Counted from the first letter of the stretch, positions 7,496 to 15,134 are shown. The stretch is 15,890 bases of DNA from a bacterium (GCA_025362415.1 JANYGM010000216.1:1-15890), one strand, 5' to 3'. The notes: a model not told the origin generated them from the letters alone. Numbers and translations are program-made.

Positions 7496-7603
7496 GTCAA
7501 ATTTTTTACAATACGTTTTCAGAAAGTGTATTATCTTAATGTTAATAAATATTGTTTTTTTATTAAAATGGGTTACTTTTTTCTTTTATCTAGCATATAT
7601 ACA

Positions 7604-7611
7604 TAAATTTG
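7604..7611 (+). promoter_or_regulatory. Putative -7 box for the T9SS cargo gene
   Basis: TAAATTTG matches TAnnTTTG and lies 54 bases upstream of the ATG at 7666. The rest of the 170-base gap from 7496 is AT-rich, with no hairpin or hidden gene that I can see. Confidence 0.5.
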
Positions 7612-7665
7612 CAGAAAATAATCTTACATAAAAAACTATTTTAAACAATAAATAATAAATCTCTA

Positions 7666-10600
7666 ATGAAAACCATTACACAAAAATTAAATGTATTTTT
7701 ATTTTTCTTGCTGATGATGGCGGGGGAAAGTTGGGGGCAAATTTATGTTCATAATTTTGGGACAACAACAATATCTACACACCCTTATACTGTTGTACCT
7801 ACTACCTTAGATGCCAATTTAAGCTCTTCGTCTTGGGTAAATAGTACAAATACTTGGACAAGTTTTGGAGGTAGTAGTGGGCAGGCTATTTCACTTAATA
7901 ATTCAGGTGGAACGCCTACTATTACACTTACTTTTAATGTAAATGCAGGGTTTCAACTGCAAGTAAACTCTTATAGTTTTTGGAGACAAAGAAGCAATAT
8001 GGGTGCTCAAAACTACTCTATGACTATCAATGGCAATGCAGTTGGAAGTGGTACAGTTCCAACAACTGGTGTCTCAATAGGCACAATAACAACGGGATTA
8101 CCTATTAGTGGTATTACAGGAACAGTTACGGTTGTTATTTCTCTTTCTGGTGCTACAGGAACTGGAACATTTAGATTAGATGATTTTACACTTAATGGCA
8201 TTGTAACAGCCATAGGTCCAACCCTTGTTGCATCTCCAACTTCCTTAGCACTTGGTAGCACGCCTTTTGGTACTGCTTCAGCTTCGCAAAATTATTCTCT
8301 TTCTGGTTCAAACTTAACAGGTTTCCCTAGTAATATTGTCTTAACTGCTCCTACTGGTTTTGAAATTTCTCTTACTAATACAACATTCTTTCCTAGCTTA
8401 AATGTTCCTTTTGCAAGTGCTACACTTTCAGCAACTACAATCTATGCTCGCATCACATCAAGTGCAAGTGTAGGTGCGCTAAGTGGAAACATTACACATA
8501 CAGGAGGTGGCATAGCAACTACTTTTCTTGTTCCTCTTACGGGAACAGTAACCCCTCCTACATTCTCTTTTTCCTCTGCAACAGCAAGTATTGCAGAAAA
8601 TGGAGGCTCAATAAATGTTACTGTAAATCAAAGCATTGCTAATGCTTGTAATGTAAATGTGGCTCTCACAGGTGGCACAGGCGTACAAGGAACTGATTTT
8701 ACATTTACCTCACCTGCTACCCTAAATTTTGATGGATTTATTACAACTCAATCACTCAATATTCCTATCATCAATAATGCAATAATTGATGGAAACAGAA
8801 CATTTATTCTTACACTACAAACTGCTACAGGTAGTTGCACTATTGGAACTCCCACAAGTATTACTGTTACCATTATAAATGATGATACTGTGGGTACTAT
8901 CTTTGAAAAAGGAGACCTTGCTATTGTAGCTTTTAATACCAATGATAATGTTTGTAGTGGTGATGATAGTGATTTTATTACTTTTATTTGTTTTAAAGAT
9001 ATTATAATAGGTACTACTTTTGATATGACAGATAACGGTTGGCAACGTGTCAATGCTAATCAGTGGGGAGATAGTGAAGGTGCAGTAAGATGTACTTATA
9101 ATGGAGCTGCAACCATCACAGCAGGCACAAAAATTACGTTTAAATTACCTTCTATTGGCTCTGTGCCAATAGCTACTAATTGGTCTTTTGCGGATTTGGG
9201 AAGTGGTGCTACAATCAATATGAATAGTGGAGGTGACCAGCTTTATTTTATGCAAGGAGGTGCTTGGAATAATCCTCCAGGAGTGCATAATGCTACTTAT
9301 ACAGGAGGAATAATCCTTTTTGGTTTTAATAGTGAAAGTGCTTGGAATGATTTTGTGGATAACTCTGGTGAGTCAGGTATCTATCCCAATACAAGATGTT
9401 TTATTACAAGTATTTCAGCTGGAAACTATACTCGTTATACAGGAACTGCCACTGCTACAACAAAAAGAGATTGGATAGATAGAATTTCCAATGTTGCTAA
9501 TTGGACTACTTATGCTAATTGTACACTTTATAATGCTGCCTCTTCTCCTAATTTTGTAATAACAGCAGGTACATTGGTAAATGGCAAATGGGTAGGAACG
9601 CTTAATACGAATTGGTTTGATTGTAAAAATTGGGACGACTATCTTATTCCAACAGCAACAACCAACGTAACTATTGCTCTTACCACAGACAACAGCCCAG
9701 AAATAAAAAGTAATGCTACCTATGCGTCAGAGTTTAGTGGAATAGCACAATGTAAGGACATTACAATAGCTAGTTCTACCACAAAAATACTATCTTTTTT
9801 TGCAACTGGTACACATAATTTAGAAGTTTATGGCAACTGGGACAATCAAAAAGGAACTGCCAACTTCACAGAAGGAAATGGTACAATAAATTTCAAAGGA
9901 ACAACAGCGCAAACCATCACTACCACAGGCGGAACAGAAACTTTTACTAACGTCATTCTTAATAATACTGCTGGATTAAGTCTTAGCAATACCAATATGT
10001 TGATAGCAAGTAATTTGACTTTTACGAATGGTATCATTACTGCAAACAACGCTACAACTGCAAGAGTAGAATTTTTGGCTGGTTCATCTGTAACAGGTGC
10101 AGGCACAAGTAAATATGTCGCTGGTTTTGTAAGAAAAGTAGGCAATACTGCTTTTGATTTCCCTGTAGGTGATGAAAACTATTATTCTTTGGTAAGAATA
10201 TCTGCACCTGCAAGTATTACAGACCATTTTACGGCTACCTATGATAGAACTTACCTTGCTAATCCTTACAATTCTAGTGCTGTCAAAGCTGAAGGTGCTT
10301 TAACACTCAACCACGTAGATAATTGTGAATATTGGGACTTACAACGCACTAATGGAACTTCTGATGTATTTATTACACTTGCTTATGAAGATACTCGCAG
10401 TTGTAAAATCACAAATGGTTTTGAGTCTGATATGCGTATAGCACACTGGGACGGTGCAGAATGGGAAAACAAAGGCAATTCAGCCACAAACGTAATTAGT
10501 AGTACCTACGGAACTATTACAAGTGCTGCTGCAATAAGTTCATTTAGTCCGTTTACGCTAGGTAGTATCAGTATTTTTAATCCTTTACCTATTGAAATTG

Positions 10601-11139
10601 TTTCTTTTGATGCTAAAATCAATCAAAATAATCACGCACAATTAGACTGGATTACGGTGAGTGAGCTAAATGCCAAAGGTTTTGATATTGAAAAGTCTTT
10701 TGATGGAAAATCTTTTGAAAAAATTGGTTCTCAAAATGCGTTAGGTGGGGTTGATGTAATAAAAAACTATCAATTCTTTGATAAAAATTACAAAAATGTA
10801 GCTTATTACCGCCTAAAATTGATTGATAATAATGGTATTTTCAAATATTCTAAAATTATTTATCTAAATAATCAAAAAACAAACACTTATCAGCTTACCA
10901 TTATCCCAAATCCTACACAGGGAGAAGTAAAACTTGTTTTAGGGAATGTTTTGCCAACTGAAACCGTAACTTTGAAAGTGTTTAGTATCACAGGAAAAGA
11001 AGTAATTAGCTTGTTTGGAGATATTTTGGAAGTAGAAAAACAACTTTCAAATCAAACAATACAACTTCCTGCAGGTATGTATGTGGTACGTATGCAAATA
11101 GGAGAACAAATTTTGCAAACAAAACTTATCAAAAACTAA
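7666..11139 (+). CDS. Large T9SS-exported surface protein with Calx-beta domain
   Basis: An 1157-residue exported protein. Residues 1-25 form a signal peptide (FLFFLLMMAGESWGQ). Residues 27-180 are a Thr/Ser/Gly-rich beta domain. Residues 185-295 are a repeat-type beta domain common in such proteins (SPTSLALGSTPFG, NIVLTAPTGFEISL). Residues 300-407 are a Calx-beta domain (ATASIAENGGSINVTV, GTDFTFTSPATLNF, ending VTIINDD). Residues 412-640 begin EKGDLAIVAFNTNDN and include DMTDNGW, a domain I do not name. Residues 973-1074 (LPIEIVSFDAKINQNNHAQL) are the fibronectin-like module usually next to the sorting signal. Residues 1075-1157 form a type A type IX sorting domain (IIPNPTQGEV, then LPAGMYVVRM and a Lys-rich end). 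It is therefore predicted to cross the outer membrane by T9SS and be anchored or released. The substrate is unknown; an adhesin or structural role is inference. Two terminators follow. Confidence 0.9.
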   Translation: MKTITQKLNVFLFFLLMMAGESWGQIYVHNFGTTTISTHPYTVVPTTLDANLSSSSWVNSTNTWTSFGGSSGQAISLNNSGGTPTITLTFNVNAGFQLQVNSYSFWRQRSNMGAQNYSMTINGNAVGSGTVPTTGVSIGTITTGLPISGITGTVTVVISLSGATGTGTFRLDDFTLNGIVTAIGPTLVASPTSLALGSTPFGTASASQNYSLSGSNLTGFPSNIVLTAPTGFEISLTNTTFFPSLNVPFASATLSATTIYARITSSASVGALSGNITHTGGGIATTFLVPLTGTVTPPTFSFSSATASIAENGGSINVTVNQSIANACNVNVALTGGTGVQGTDFTFTSPATLNFDGFITTQSLNIPIINNAIIDGNRTFILTLQTATGSCTIGTPTSITVTIINDDTVGTIFEKGDLAIVAFNTNDNVCSGDDSDFITFICFKDIIIGTTFDMTDNGWQRVNANQWGDSEGAVRCTYNGAATITAGTKITFKLPSIGSVPIATNWSFADLGSGATINMNSGGDQLYFMQGGAWNNPPGVHNATYTGGIILFGFNSESAWNDFVDNSGESGIYPNTRCFITSISAGNYTRYTGTATATTKRDWIDRISNVANWTTYANCTLYNAASSPNFVITAGTLVNGKWVGTLNTNWFDCKNWDDYLIPTATTNVTIALTTDNSPEIKSNATYASEFSGIAQCKDITIASSTTKILSFFATGTHNLEVYGNWDNQKGTANFTEGNGTINFKGTTAQTITTTGGTETFTNVILNNTAGLSLSNTNMLIASNLTFTNGIITANNATTARVEFLAGSSVTGAGTSKYVAGFVRKVGNTAFDFPVGDENYYSLVRISAPASITDHFTATYDRTYLANPYNSSAVKAEGALTLNHVDNCEYWDLQRTNGTSDVFITLAYEDTRSCKITNGFESDMRIAHWDGAEWENKGNSATNVISSTYGTITSAAAISSFSPFTLGSISIFNPLPIEIVSFDAKINQNNHAQLDWITVSELNAKGFDIEKSFDGKSFEKIGSQNALGGVDVIKNYQFFDKNYKNVAYYRLKLIDNNGIFKYSKIIYLNNQKTNTYQLTIIPNPTQGEVKLVLGNVLPTETVTLKVFSITGKEVISLFGDILEVEKQLSNQTIQLPAGMYVVRMQIGEQILQTKLIKN

Positions 11140-11140
11140 A

Positions 11141-11158
11141 GAATTGTGAATTGTGAAT
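11141..11158 (+). repeat. GAATTGTGAATTGTGAAT short tandem repeat
   Basis: Two and a half AATTGTG heptads begin one base after the TAA at 11139. The same heptad builds the arrays at 12644-12688 and, inverted, at 12871-12909. Confidence 0.65.
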
Positions 11159-11166
11159 GAATACTC

Positions 11167-11201
11167 AAATAAGCCTTTCCAAAATTTGGAAAGGCTTATT
11201 T
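11167..11201 (+). terminator. Intrinsic terminator 1 after the T9SS cargo gene
   Basis: AAATAAGCCTTTCCAAA at 11167-11183 is a perfect complement of 11185-11201. The core (AAGCCTTTCCAAA and complement) is the same as in the terminator at 5422-5452, which suggests a propagated terminator sequence. Confidence 0.85.
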
Positions 11202-11239
11202 GGTACTAAGAAGTTAAATATAAATGGTTGAATTTCCTA

Positions 11240-11278
11240 AAAAAGCTAACTAAAGTCTTTGACTTTAATTAGCTTTTT
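11240..11278 (+). terminator. Intrinsic terminator 2 after the T9SS cargo gene
   Basis: AAAAAGCTAACTAAAGTC at 11240-11257 pairs with 11261-11278 with one mismatch around a TTT loop, and T-rich sequence follows. It insulates the FAS1 gene from the 3.5-kb gene upstream. Confidence 0.8.
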
Positions 11279-11320
11279 TATTTTAAGTACAAAAAGGTTT
11301 TTTTTGATTAAATTATTATT

Positions 11321-11328
11321 TATATTTG
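11321..11328 (+). promoter_or_regulatory. Putative -7 box for the FAS1 lipoprotein gene
   Basis: TATATTTG matches TAnnTTTG, 43 bases upstream of the ATG at 11372. A TTTG stands at 11303-11306, but the 14-base spacing is shorter than the usual 17-23. Confidence 0.55.
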
Positions 11329-11371
11329 TGCCACCAATAAAAGCATCAAAATTAAATTTCAACTAAATAAT

Positions 11372-11905
11372 ATGAATATCAAATTATCAATAATAGGCAT
11401 AAGCGTAGCAACAATGCTATTTGCTTGTGGCGAGAAAACGGTAGAAAAAACAACAACTAACACTCAAAATGTACCTCAAACTACCCAAAAAGAAACTAAA
11501 AAACAATTAGCACCTGTTTTTGATATGCTTAATGGTGGAGAAGATAGTGAACTTGCTTTTTTCTTTTCTTTCGTGCAAGCCGCCAATATTGCCAATGAAC
11601 TCACCAAAGATAATTATACTGTTTTTGCACCCAACAAAGCAGCTTTTATGGCACTTGGAGAGGCAAAACTAGAGCAATTAGTTGCCAATCAAGGACTAAT
11701 GACCAAGATTGCAAAAACGCATATTGTAAAAGGAAAATATAAGATTTCGGACTTAAAAGATGGGCAAATTCTTACGACTATTCAAGGTAATACGCTGACT
11801 ATCAAAAAAGATGGAGATAAAACAAAGGTTGGAAATGCCAACGTCAATACCGCAGATATTGAAGCAACAAACGGTTTTATTCATATTTTGGATAAGGTCT
11901 TATAA
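11372..11905 (+). CDS. Fasciclin (FAS1) domain lipoprotein
   Basis: A 177-residue lipoprotein. The N-terminus MNIKLSIIGISVATMLFACG is a lipoprotein signal peptide with lipobox LFAC; Cys19 would be lipidated and the protein held in the cell envelope. A Thr/Gln/Lys-rich linker (about 22-47) precedes one FAS1 domain (about 48-177). The domain shows the family's H1 box (NYTVFAPNKAAFMAL), the middle segment AKTHIVKGKYKISDLKDGQ, and the closing H2 region (ADIEATNGFIHILDKVL). FAS1 domains mediate adhesion or protein contacts; the ligand here is unknown. Its length is normal for a single-domain member. The gene stands alone behind a double terminator, with its own -7 box. Confidence 0.93.
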   Translation: MNIKLSIIGISVATMLFACGEKTVEKTTTNTQNVPQTTQKETKKQLAPVFDMLNGGEDSELAFFFSFVQAANIANELTKDNYTVFAPNKAAFMALGEAKLEQLVANQGLMTKIAKTHIVKGKYKISDLKDGQILTTIQGNTLTIKKDGDKTKVGNANVNTADIEATNGFIHILDKVL

Positions 11906-11943
11906 TAACTTCATAATCAAAGCTTTATATTCGTACTTCGTAC
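11904..11943 (+). repeat. 40-nt dispersed repeat, copy 2
   Basis: This matches 1640-1679 at 34 of 40 positions. It starts on the last bases of the FAS1 stop codon and runs into the TTCGTACTTC-type repeat. The promoter-like octamer here is TATATTCG, one base off the TAnnTTTG consensus. Confidence 0.55.
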
Positions 11944-11966
11944 CTCTTATCTCGTACTTCTTCCTT
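11930..11966 (+). repeat. TTCGTACTTC-type short repeat, copy 2, abutting a start codon
   Basis: A degenerate run of TTCGTACTTC / CTCGTACTTC units ends exactly before the ATG at 11967. Related runs are at 13597-13626 (same orientation) and 5375-5402 (inverted). Confidence 0.6.
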
Positions 11967-12281
11967 ATGGAACTCAAATATACGCCCGCCTTTCTGACAA
12001 AACTGGAAGATATTTTTGCTGAATCTGACTACTTTTTACGCTACGAAAAAGGTAATTTTAAGTCGGGCTATTGCATTTTGAAAGAAAAAAGAATAGTCAT
12101 TATCAATAAATATTTTACCACAGAAGGCAAAGTAAATAGTTTGGTAGAGATTTTGAAACAAGTAGAAATTCAAACAGAAAAACTATCAGAAAAAACCCTA
12201 AAACTCTTCTTACAAGTGCAACAAGGCATAAAAGTAGAGATAATTGAGGACTTGGAAACAACAGAAATAACAAATGAATAA
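11967..12281 (+). CDS. Conserved protein of unknown function (first gene of coupled pair)
   Basis: A 104-residue soluble protein with no signal peptide or membrane helix. It starts MELKYTPAFLTKLEDIFAES and includes YFLRYEKGNFKSGYCILKEK, then a helical, charged C-terminus. I recall very similar short proteins in other Cytophagales genomes but know no function. The ATG at 11967 is chosen because the family begins at MELKYTP and the frame upstream to 11811 overlaps the FAS1 gene. The start sits directly against a short repeat. The 3' end overlaps the next gene by eight bases, so the two are probably translated together. Confidence 0.75.
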   Translation: MELKYTPAFLTKLEDIFAESDYFLRYEKGNFKSGYCILKEKRIVIINKYFTTEGKVNSLVEILKQVEIQTEKLSEKTLKLFLQVQQGIKVEIIEDLETTEITNE

Positions 12282-12642
12282 GAATAAAACGGAAACAGAA
12301 GATTTAGAATTAGAATTTCGTTGGGGACAGCTACTCAACCGTATTCAAAAAGCACTTAATGCACGTCCAAAAGACGTAAATGGTGTACTTTTGTTGGTTG
12401 GGGTGCAAGAACTTGGGCAAGGATTTAGGAATTTTTCTAAGGAAGAAAAACAAGATTTGATGCATATTGCCGTTTGTAGAGTGCTTAGTAAAACAGGTTT
12501 TTATACCCTTGACGGACTGGATAAAGACGGCTGGCCTCATTGGACACTCGCCAAAGAACTTCCTCATTTTGACCTTTTGGAACAAGAAAAACTGCTCAAA
12601 ATAAATATTATGGAGTATTTTGAAGATGAACAAATATTTTAG
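12274..12642 (+). CDS. Conserved protein of unknown function (second gene of coupled pair)
   Basis: A 122-residue acidic soluble protein. Key stretches are FRWGQLLNRIQKALNARPKD, GVLLLVGVQELGQG, SKEEKQDLMHIAVCRVLS and DGLDKDGWPHWTLAKELP. It lacks signal or membrane segments and looks mostly helical. I recall it as conserved in Bacteroidota but cannot name a function. The ATG at 12274 lies inside the end of the previous gene (eight-base overlap), indicating translational coupling and a shared role. An AATTGTGAATTAGG array begins two bases after its stop. Confidence 0.75.
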   Translation: MNKNKTETEDLELEFRWGQLLNRIQKALNARPKDVNGVLLLVGVQELGQGFRNFSKEEKQDLMHIAVCRVLSKTGFYTLDGLDKDGWPHWTLAKELPHFDLLEQEKLLKINIMEYFEDEQIF

Positions 12643-12643
12643 T

Positions 12644-12688
12644 AATTGTGAATTAGGAATTGTGAATTAGGAATTGTGAATTAGGAAT
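12644..12688 (+). repeat. AATTGTGAATTAGG 14-nt tandem repeat, 3.2 copies
   Basis: Three perfect units (12644-12657, 12658-12671, 12672-12685) plus AAT follow the stop at 12642. Each unit is two related heptads. It is mirrored by an inverted array at 12871-12909, so the 270-base gap between the genes is framed by facing arrays. Confidence 0.85.
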
Positions 12689-12757
12689 GAATACAAAATA
12701 TTTATAATTAAAAAACAACTTAGTAATACATTGTAAATAACTTCCTATTTCGTTTTT

Positions 12758-12784
12758 TTTCTTAACACTAAGTTCATTAAGAAA
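12758..12784. terminator. Possible weak hairpin terminator in the 12643-12916 gap
   Basis: TTTCTTAA at 12758-12765 pairs perfectly with TTAAGAAA at 12777-12784, preceded by a T tract on the plus strand. The stem has few GC pairs, so the call is tentative. Nothing else gene-like is seen in this gap. Confidence 0.3.
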
Positions 12785-12870
12785 TACAAAATTAGAATTT
12801 TATTTACAACTCATTACTTGATTACCACAAAGACCCAAATAAATACAATTATTTATTGTCAATTATATTT

Positions 12871-12909
12871 CAACTCATAATTCATAACTTACAATTCACA
12901 ATTCACAAC
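12871..12909 (-). repeat. Inverted AATTGTG-type repeat array before the NeuD-like gene
   Basis: Degenerate heptads (AATTCAT, AATTCAC) run up to seven bases before the ATG at 12917. Their complement reads TTGTGAATTGTGAATTG, the same family as 12644-12688 and 11141-11158. Confidence 0.7.
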
Positions 12910-12916
12910 TATCTAA

Positions 12917-13552
12917 ATGGAAAATCCTGTTATTATTTTTGGTGCAAATGGGCTTGGTGCAGTTGCGTTAGATATTTTTACAAGTCATAATGTGGTTGTT
13001 TATGGCTTTTTAGATGATGATAAAAAACTTCATCATACAGAAATAAATCTTGTGTCGGTGCTTGGAGATACTGATGATGATGGGTTTCTGAAACTTATTG
13101 GCAAAAAATGTGAGGCTTTTGTAGCTACTGATGATGCAAAATTACGCAAGAATTTAGTTGGAATGTTGCTTGAAAAGCGCAAAATGATGCCTGTCAATGC
13201 CATTCATAAACTAGTTAATATTGCTGAAAATGCTGTTATTGGTCACGGAAACCTTATTGCGTTAGGTGCTAGCATCAATACAAATGCCATTATTGGCAAT
13301 CATTGCATTATAAGTGCCAATGCTTGCATAGATTATAACGCTAAAATAGCTGATTTTGTGCAAATTGGTGCAGGTGCAGTCATTGGTGCAGATGTAGAAA
13401 TAGGTGTAAACGCCTTCATAGGTACTGGTGCAGTCGTGGTTGCAGGCGTGAAAATAGGCGCAAATGCTCGTATAGGTGTGGGTAGTGTGGTCGTGGCTGA
13501 TGTAGAAAAAGCCACAACCGTTTTTGGAAACCCTGCAAAAAAAGTAAACTAA
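12917..13552 (+). CDS. NeuD/PglD-like hexapeptide-repeat protein lacking the expected histidines
   Basis: A 211-residue protein with the two-domain plan of sugar O/N-acyltransferases such as NeuD and PglD. Residues 1-75 form a Rossmann-like domain (VIIFGANGLGAVALDIF, then VVYGFLDDDKK). Residues about 100-205 form a left-handed beta-helix of hexapeptide repeats (IGAGAVIGADVEIG, FIGTGAVVVAGVKIG). It ends in FGNPAKKV, the family's usual close. By hand alignment with C. jejuni PglD from memory, all three histidines tied to acetyl transfer are replaced: the GxGxH position has Leu13, the catalytic His in the xEHEC motif is Tyr140 (CIDYNA), and the later His is Gln149 (DFVQIG). It may therefore be inactive as an acetyltransferase or work differently. 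It stands alone, with no sugar-synthesis genes nearby. Confidence 0.8.
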   Translation: MENPVIIFGANGLGAVALDIFTSHNVVVYGFLDDDKKLHHTEINLVSVLGDTDDDGFLKLIGKKCEAFVATDDAKLRKNLVGMLLEKRKMMPVNAIHKLVNIAENAVIGHGNLIALGASINTNAIIGNHCIISANACIDYNAKIADFVQIGAGAVIGADVEIGVNAFIGTGAVVVAGVKIGANARIGVGSVVVADVEKATTVFGNPAKKVN

Positions 13553-13596
13553 GATTTTTTAGGATTATAGAATCATAATATTTTTTTGATGTATTT

Positions 13597-13626
13597 TTCG
13601 TACTTCATACCTCTTCCTTCGTGCTT
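13597..13626 (+). repeat. TTCGTACTTC-type short repeat, copy 3, overlapping a stop codon
   Basis: TTCGTACTTCATACCTCTTC and following bases match the family at 11930-11966. The run overlaps the last two bases of the convergent minus-strand gene (stop at 13625-13627). Confidence 0.55.
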
Positions 13627-14797
13627 ATGTAGTTGGTTTTAGTTCTGTGAGCAAATTAGCAAGCATAGCCACCAAAACAAGCATCACACCCAAAAGTCCT
13701 GCTTGTGTGTAGGCATACAAAAATGCACCCACAGACAACACAAGCGCAAAAATACTGATAATATGTTGTATAATTTTGTTTTTAAAACTGATTTGATAGG
13801 CAAAACTATTGCTTAAATCATTTACAAAACTTGTGATTAGCCCAAAAATCATTACGAAAAGGATAGTGGTATGAGAAATTTCTTTGTGGTTTTCTATCCA
13901 AAATGTAGGCAAAAAATGTGTTACAAAAAACCAAGCAGAAAAAGCTAAAAAGATATTTAAAACAAGTTTTAGAGAGATATTTTGCCAAATATTCGTTTGG
14001 ATAAATCCTAATATTTTTGCGGTTTTGATAAGAGAAGAAGAAAAAAGCATTATGCCTGCCCAGAAAAGCCCAAAAATAATGCTATGAGTATCATTTGAAG
14101 CAATATCATTTTTGATATTATTTTGTGGAATATTTGCACTCAAAACAACAACACTCATCAGTGTAGCAAGTAAAATATCTGTTCTTTCGTGTGAAATAAG
14201 AAGGTTTTGGTAAGGCATTGGCGCATATTGTGTGCTGTGTTTCCATAGTTTGTACGAGATTTGTACAAGTGAAAAAGCTACCATCATTACAGACAAAAAC
14301 GCCATTATTAGCGTGTCGTTGCTGGCAAATAAATCTCCATAATGCCAAAAAAGCAAAATATTACTGCTTATTCCAAGTAAAATAGTGCCAACACTAATAG
14401 GCATATTAGTACAAAAGACGACATATAATATTTTTTGTATTCGTGAAGATTCTTGTATTTTGCTCATAAGTTCTTCCAAATACATTGCAAGCCCCAAAGA
14501 TGCACCCATCAGCAAGATAAAAAGCCAAAAAACACCCGTCAAAGTGCTACTTAGTATTATATTTGTGTTATTTGCGCCACTTGTTACAAAAAACAACACA
14601 GAAATACTTATTATCAAGGCAATCAAAGACTTATATTCAACTGCAAAAAAGAACCTAAATTTATGTAAGACAATCTTACCTACCCGTAAACCTCTATCAA
14701 ATGTTGCTGCCTGAAAGATAGTCATACTCACTCTAAACGCAGTAAAAAGCATTGCTATTACTCCCCAAACAGACAAATTACTTATAATATTTTCCAT
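13625..14797 (-). CDS. Polytopic membrane protein, resembling a half-length membrane pyrophosphatase without catalytic loops
   Basis: A 390-residue integral membrane protein with about ten to eleven hydrophobic helices spread over its whole length. A hand comparison with the remembered T. maritima membrane pyrophosphatase shows collinear similarity to its first ~440 residues. RFFFAVEYKSLIALIISISV corresponds to the early helix with FL..E.K. FSLVQISYKLWKHSTQ lies where the VGGGIYTKAAD helix should be. QAGLLGVMLVLVAMLANLL matches the later AGLYGIALAALGML helix. The catalytic DDPRNPATIADNVGDNVGD region is missing, as is the C-terminal third, so pyrophosphate hydrolysis is not expected. A spaced pair of identical helices could also arise by chance in membrane proteins, so the family is tentative; that it is a real membrane protein is firm. 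The ATG at 14797 lies 32 bases from a -7 box. Confidence 0.8.
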   Translation of the reverse strand: MENIISNLSVWGVIAMLFTAFRVSMTIFQAATFDRGLRVGKIVLHKFRFFFAVEYKSLIALIISISVLFFVTSGANNTNIILSSTLTGVFWLFILLMGASLGLAMYLEELMSKIQESSRIQKILYVVFCTNMPISVGTILLGISSNILLFWHYGDLFASNDTLIMAFLSVMMVAFSLVQISYKLWKHSTQYAPMPYQNLLISHERTDILLATLMSVVVLSANIPQNNIKNDIASNDTHSIIFGLFWAGIMLFSSSLIKTAKILGFIQTNIWQNISLKLVLNIFLAFSAWFFVTHFLPTFWIENHKEISHTTILFVMIFGLITSFVNDLSNSFAYQISFKNKIIQHIISIFALVLSVGAFLYAYTQAGLLGVMLVLVAMLANLLTELKPTT

Positions 14798-14828
14798 TGT
14801 ACTTTTTTTCGTGGAACAAAATAAAGTG

Positions 14829-14836
14829 CAAAGATA
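14829..14836 (-). promoter_or_regulatory. Putative -7 box for the polytopic membrane protein gene
   Basis: The minus strand reads TATCTTTG, a TAnnTTTG match, 32 bases upstream of the ATG at 14797. Confidence 0.5.
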
Positions 14837-14881
14837 CCCTTTTTTCTGATAAAAAGTAAAAGTACAAGGATTTTATCACAA

Positions 14882-14915
14882 AAAAGTGCAATTTATTTCT
14901 TTAAATTGTACTTTT
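14882..14915. repeat. 13-bp inverted repeat in the divergent intergenic region
   Basis: AAAAGTGCAATTT at 14882-14894 pairs with 14903-14915 with one mismatch around an eight-base loop. It lies between two divergent genes, so a regulator-binding palindrome is possible. The AAAGTGCAA core also appears at 14823-14831, near the minus-strand -7 box. Confidence 0.45.
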
Positions 14916-15016
14916 CTAAGTTTTTATGGGATTATGTAAGTGCAAAAAATACATTTGATAATAGACTTCCTGCAAAAATATTGACATAAAACGACTGTCA
15001 AATACCATTTTTTCCA

Positions 15017-15024
15017 TATATTTG
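15017..15024 (+). promoter_or_regulatory. Putative -7 box for the small membrane protein gene
   Basis: TATATTTG matches TAnnTTTG. Transcription from here would give a leader of nearly 200 bases containing both hairpin repeats at 15053-15169. A second match, TACATTTG, lies at 14950-14957. Confidence 0.4.
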
Positions 15025-15052
15025 TGTTTATTCCATTTGTTACCATACACTC

Positions 15053-15108
15053 TTTGTTATTAGTGGTCTGTACCGTAGTGGAACGGAGGTCTGACCACTA
15101 ATAACAAA
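15053..15108. repeat. 16-bp perfect hairpin around a 35-nt repeat, copy 1
   Basis: TTTGTTATTAGTGGTC at 15053-15068 is exactly complementary to 15093-15108 across a 24-base loop that itself can pair (CCGT with ACGG). The inner 35 bases 15063-15097 recur inverted at 15135-15169. Confidence 0.75.
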
Positions 15109-15134
15109 AAGTAAGTTCGTTTTAAAAAGAATTA

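Noticed and set aside
8013..10145. Several minus-strand open frames inside the T9SS cargo gene
   Set aside because: They are Val/Pro/Leu-rich antisense shadows of Thr/Asn-rich coding sequence, without starts or motifs of their own.
11811..11966. Upstream extension of the 11967 gene to an ATG at 11811
   Set aside because: It overlaps the FAS1 coding end in another frame and would be encoded partly by a short repeat; the family-like N-terminus starts at 11967.
12644..12688. Possible CRISPR array
   Set aside because: The 14-base units are directly adjacent with no spacers and no cas genes are present; it is a simple tandem repeat.
13333..13515. Minus-strand frame rich in Ala/Thr/Pro inside the NeuD-like gene
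   Set aside because: It is the antisense of the hexapeptide repeats, which explains its periodic composition.
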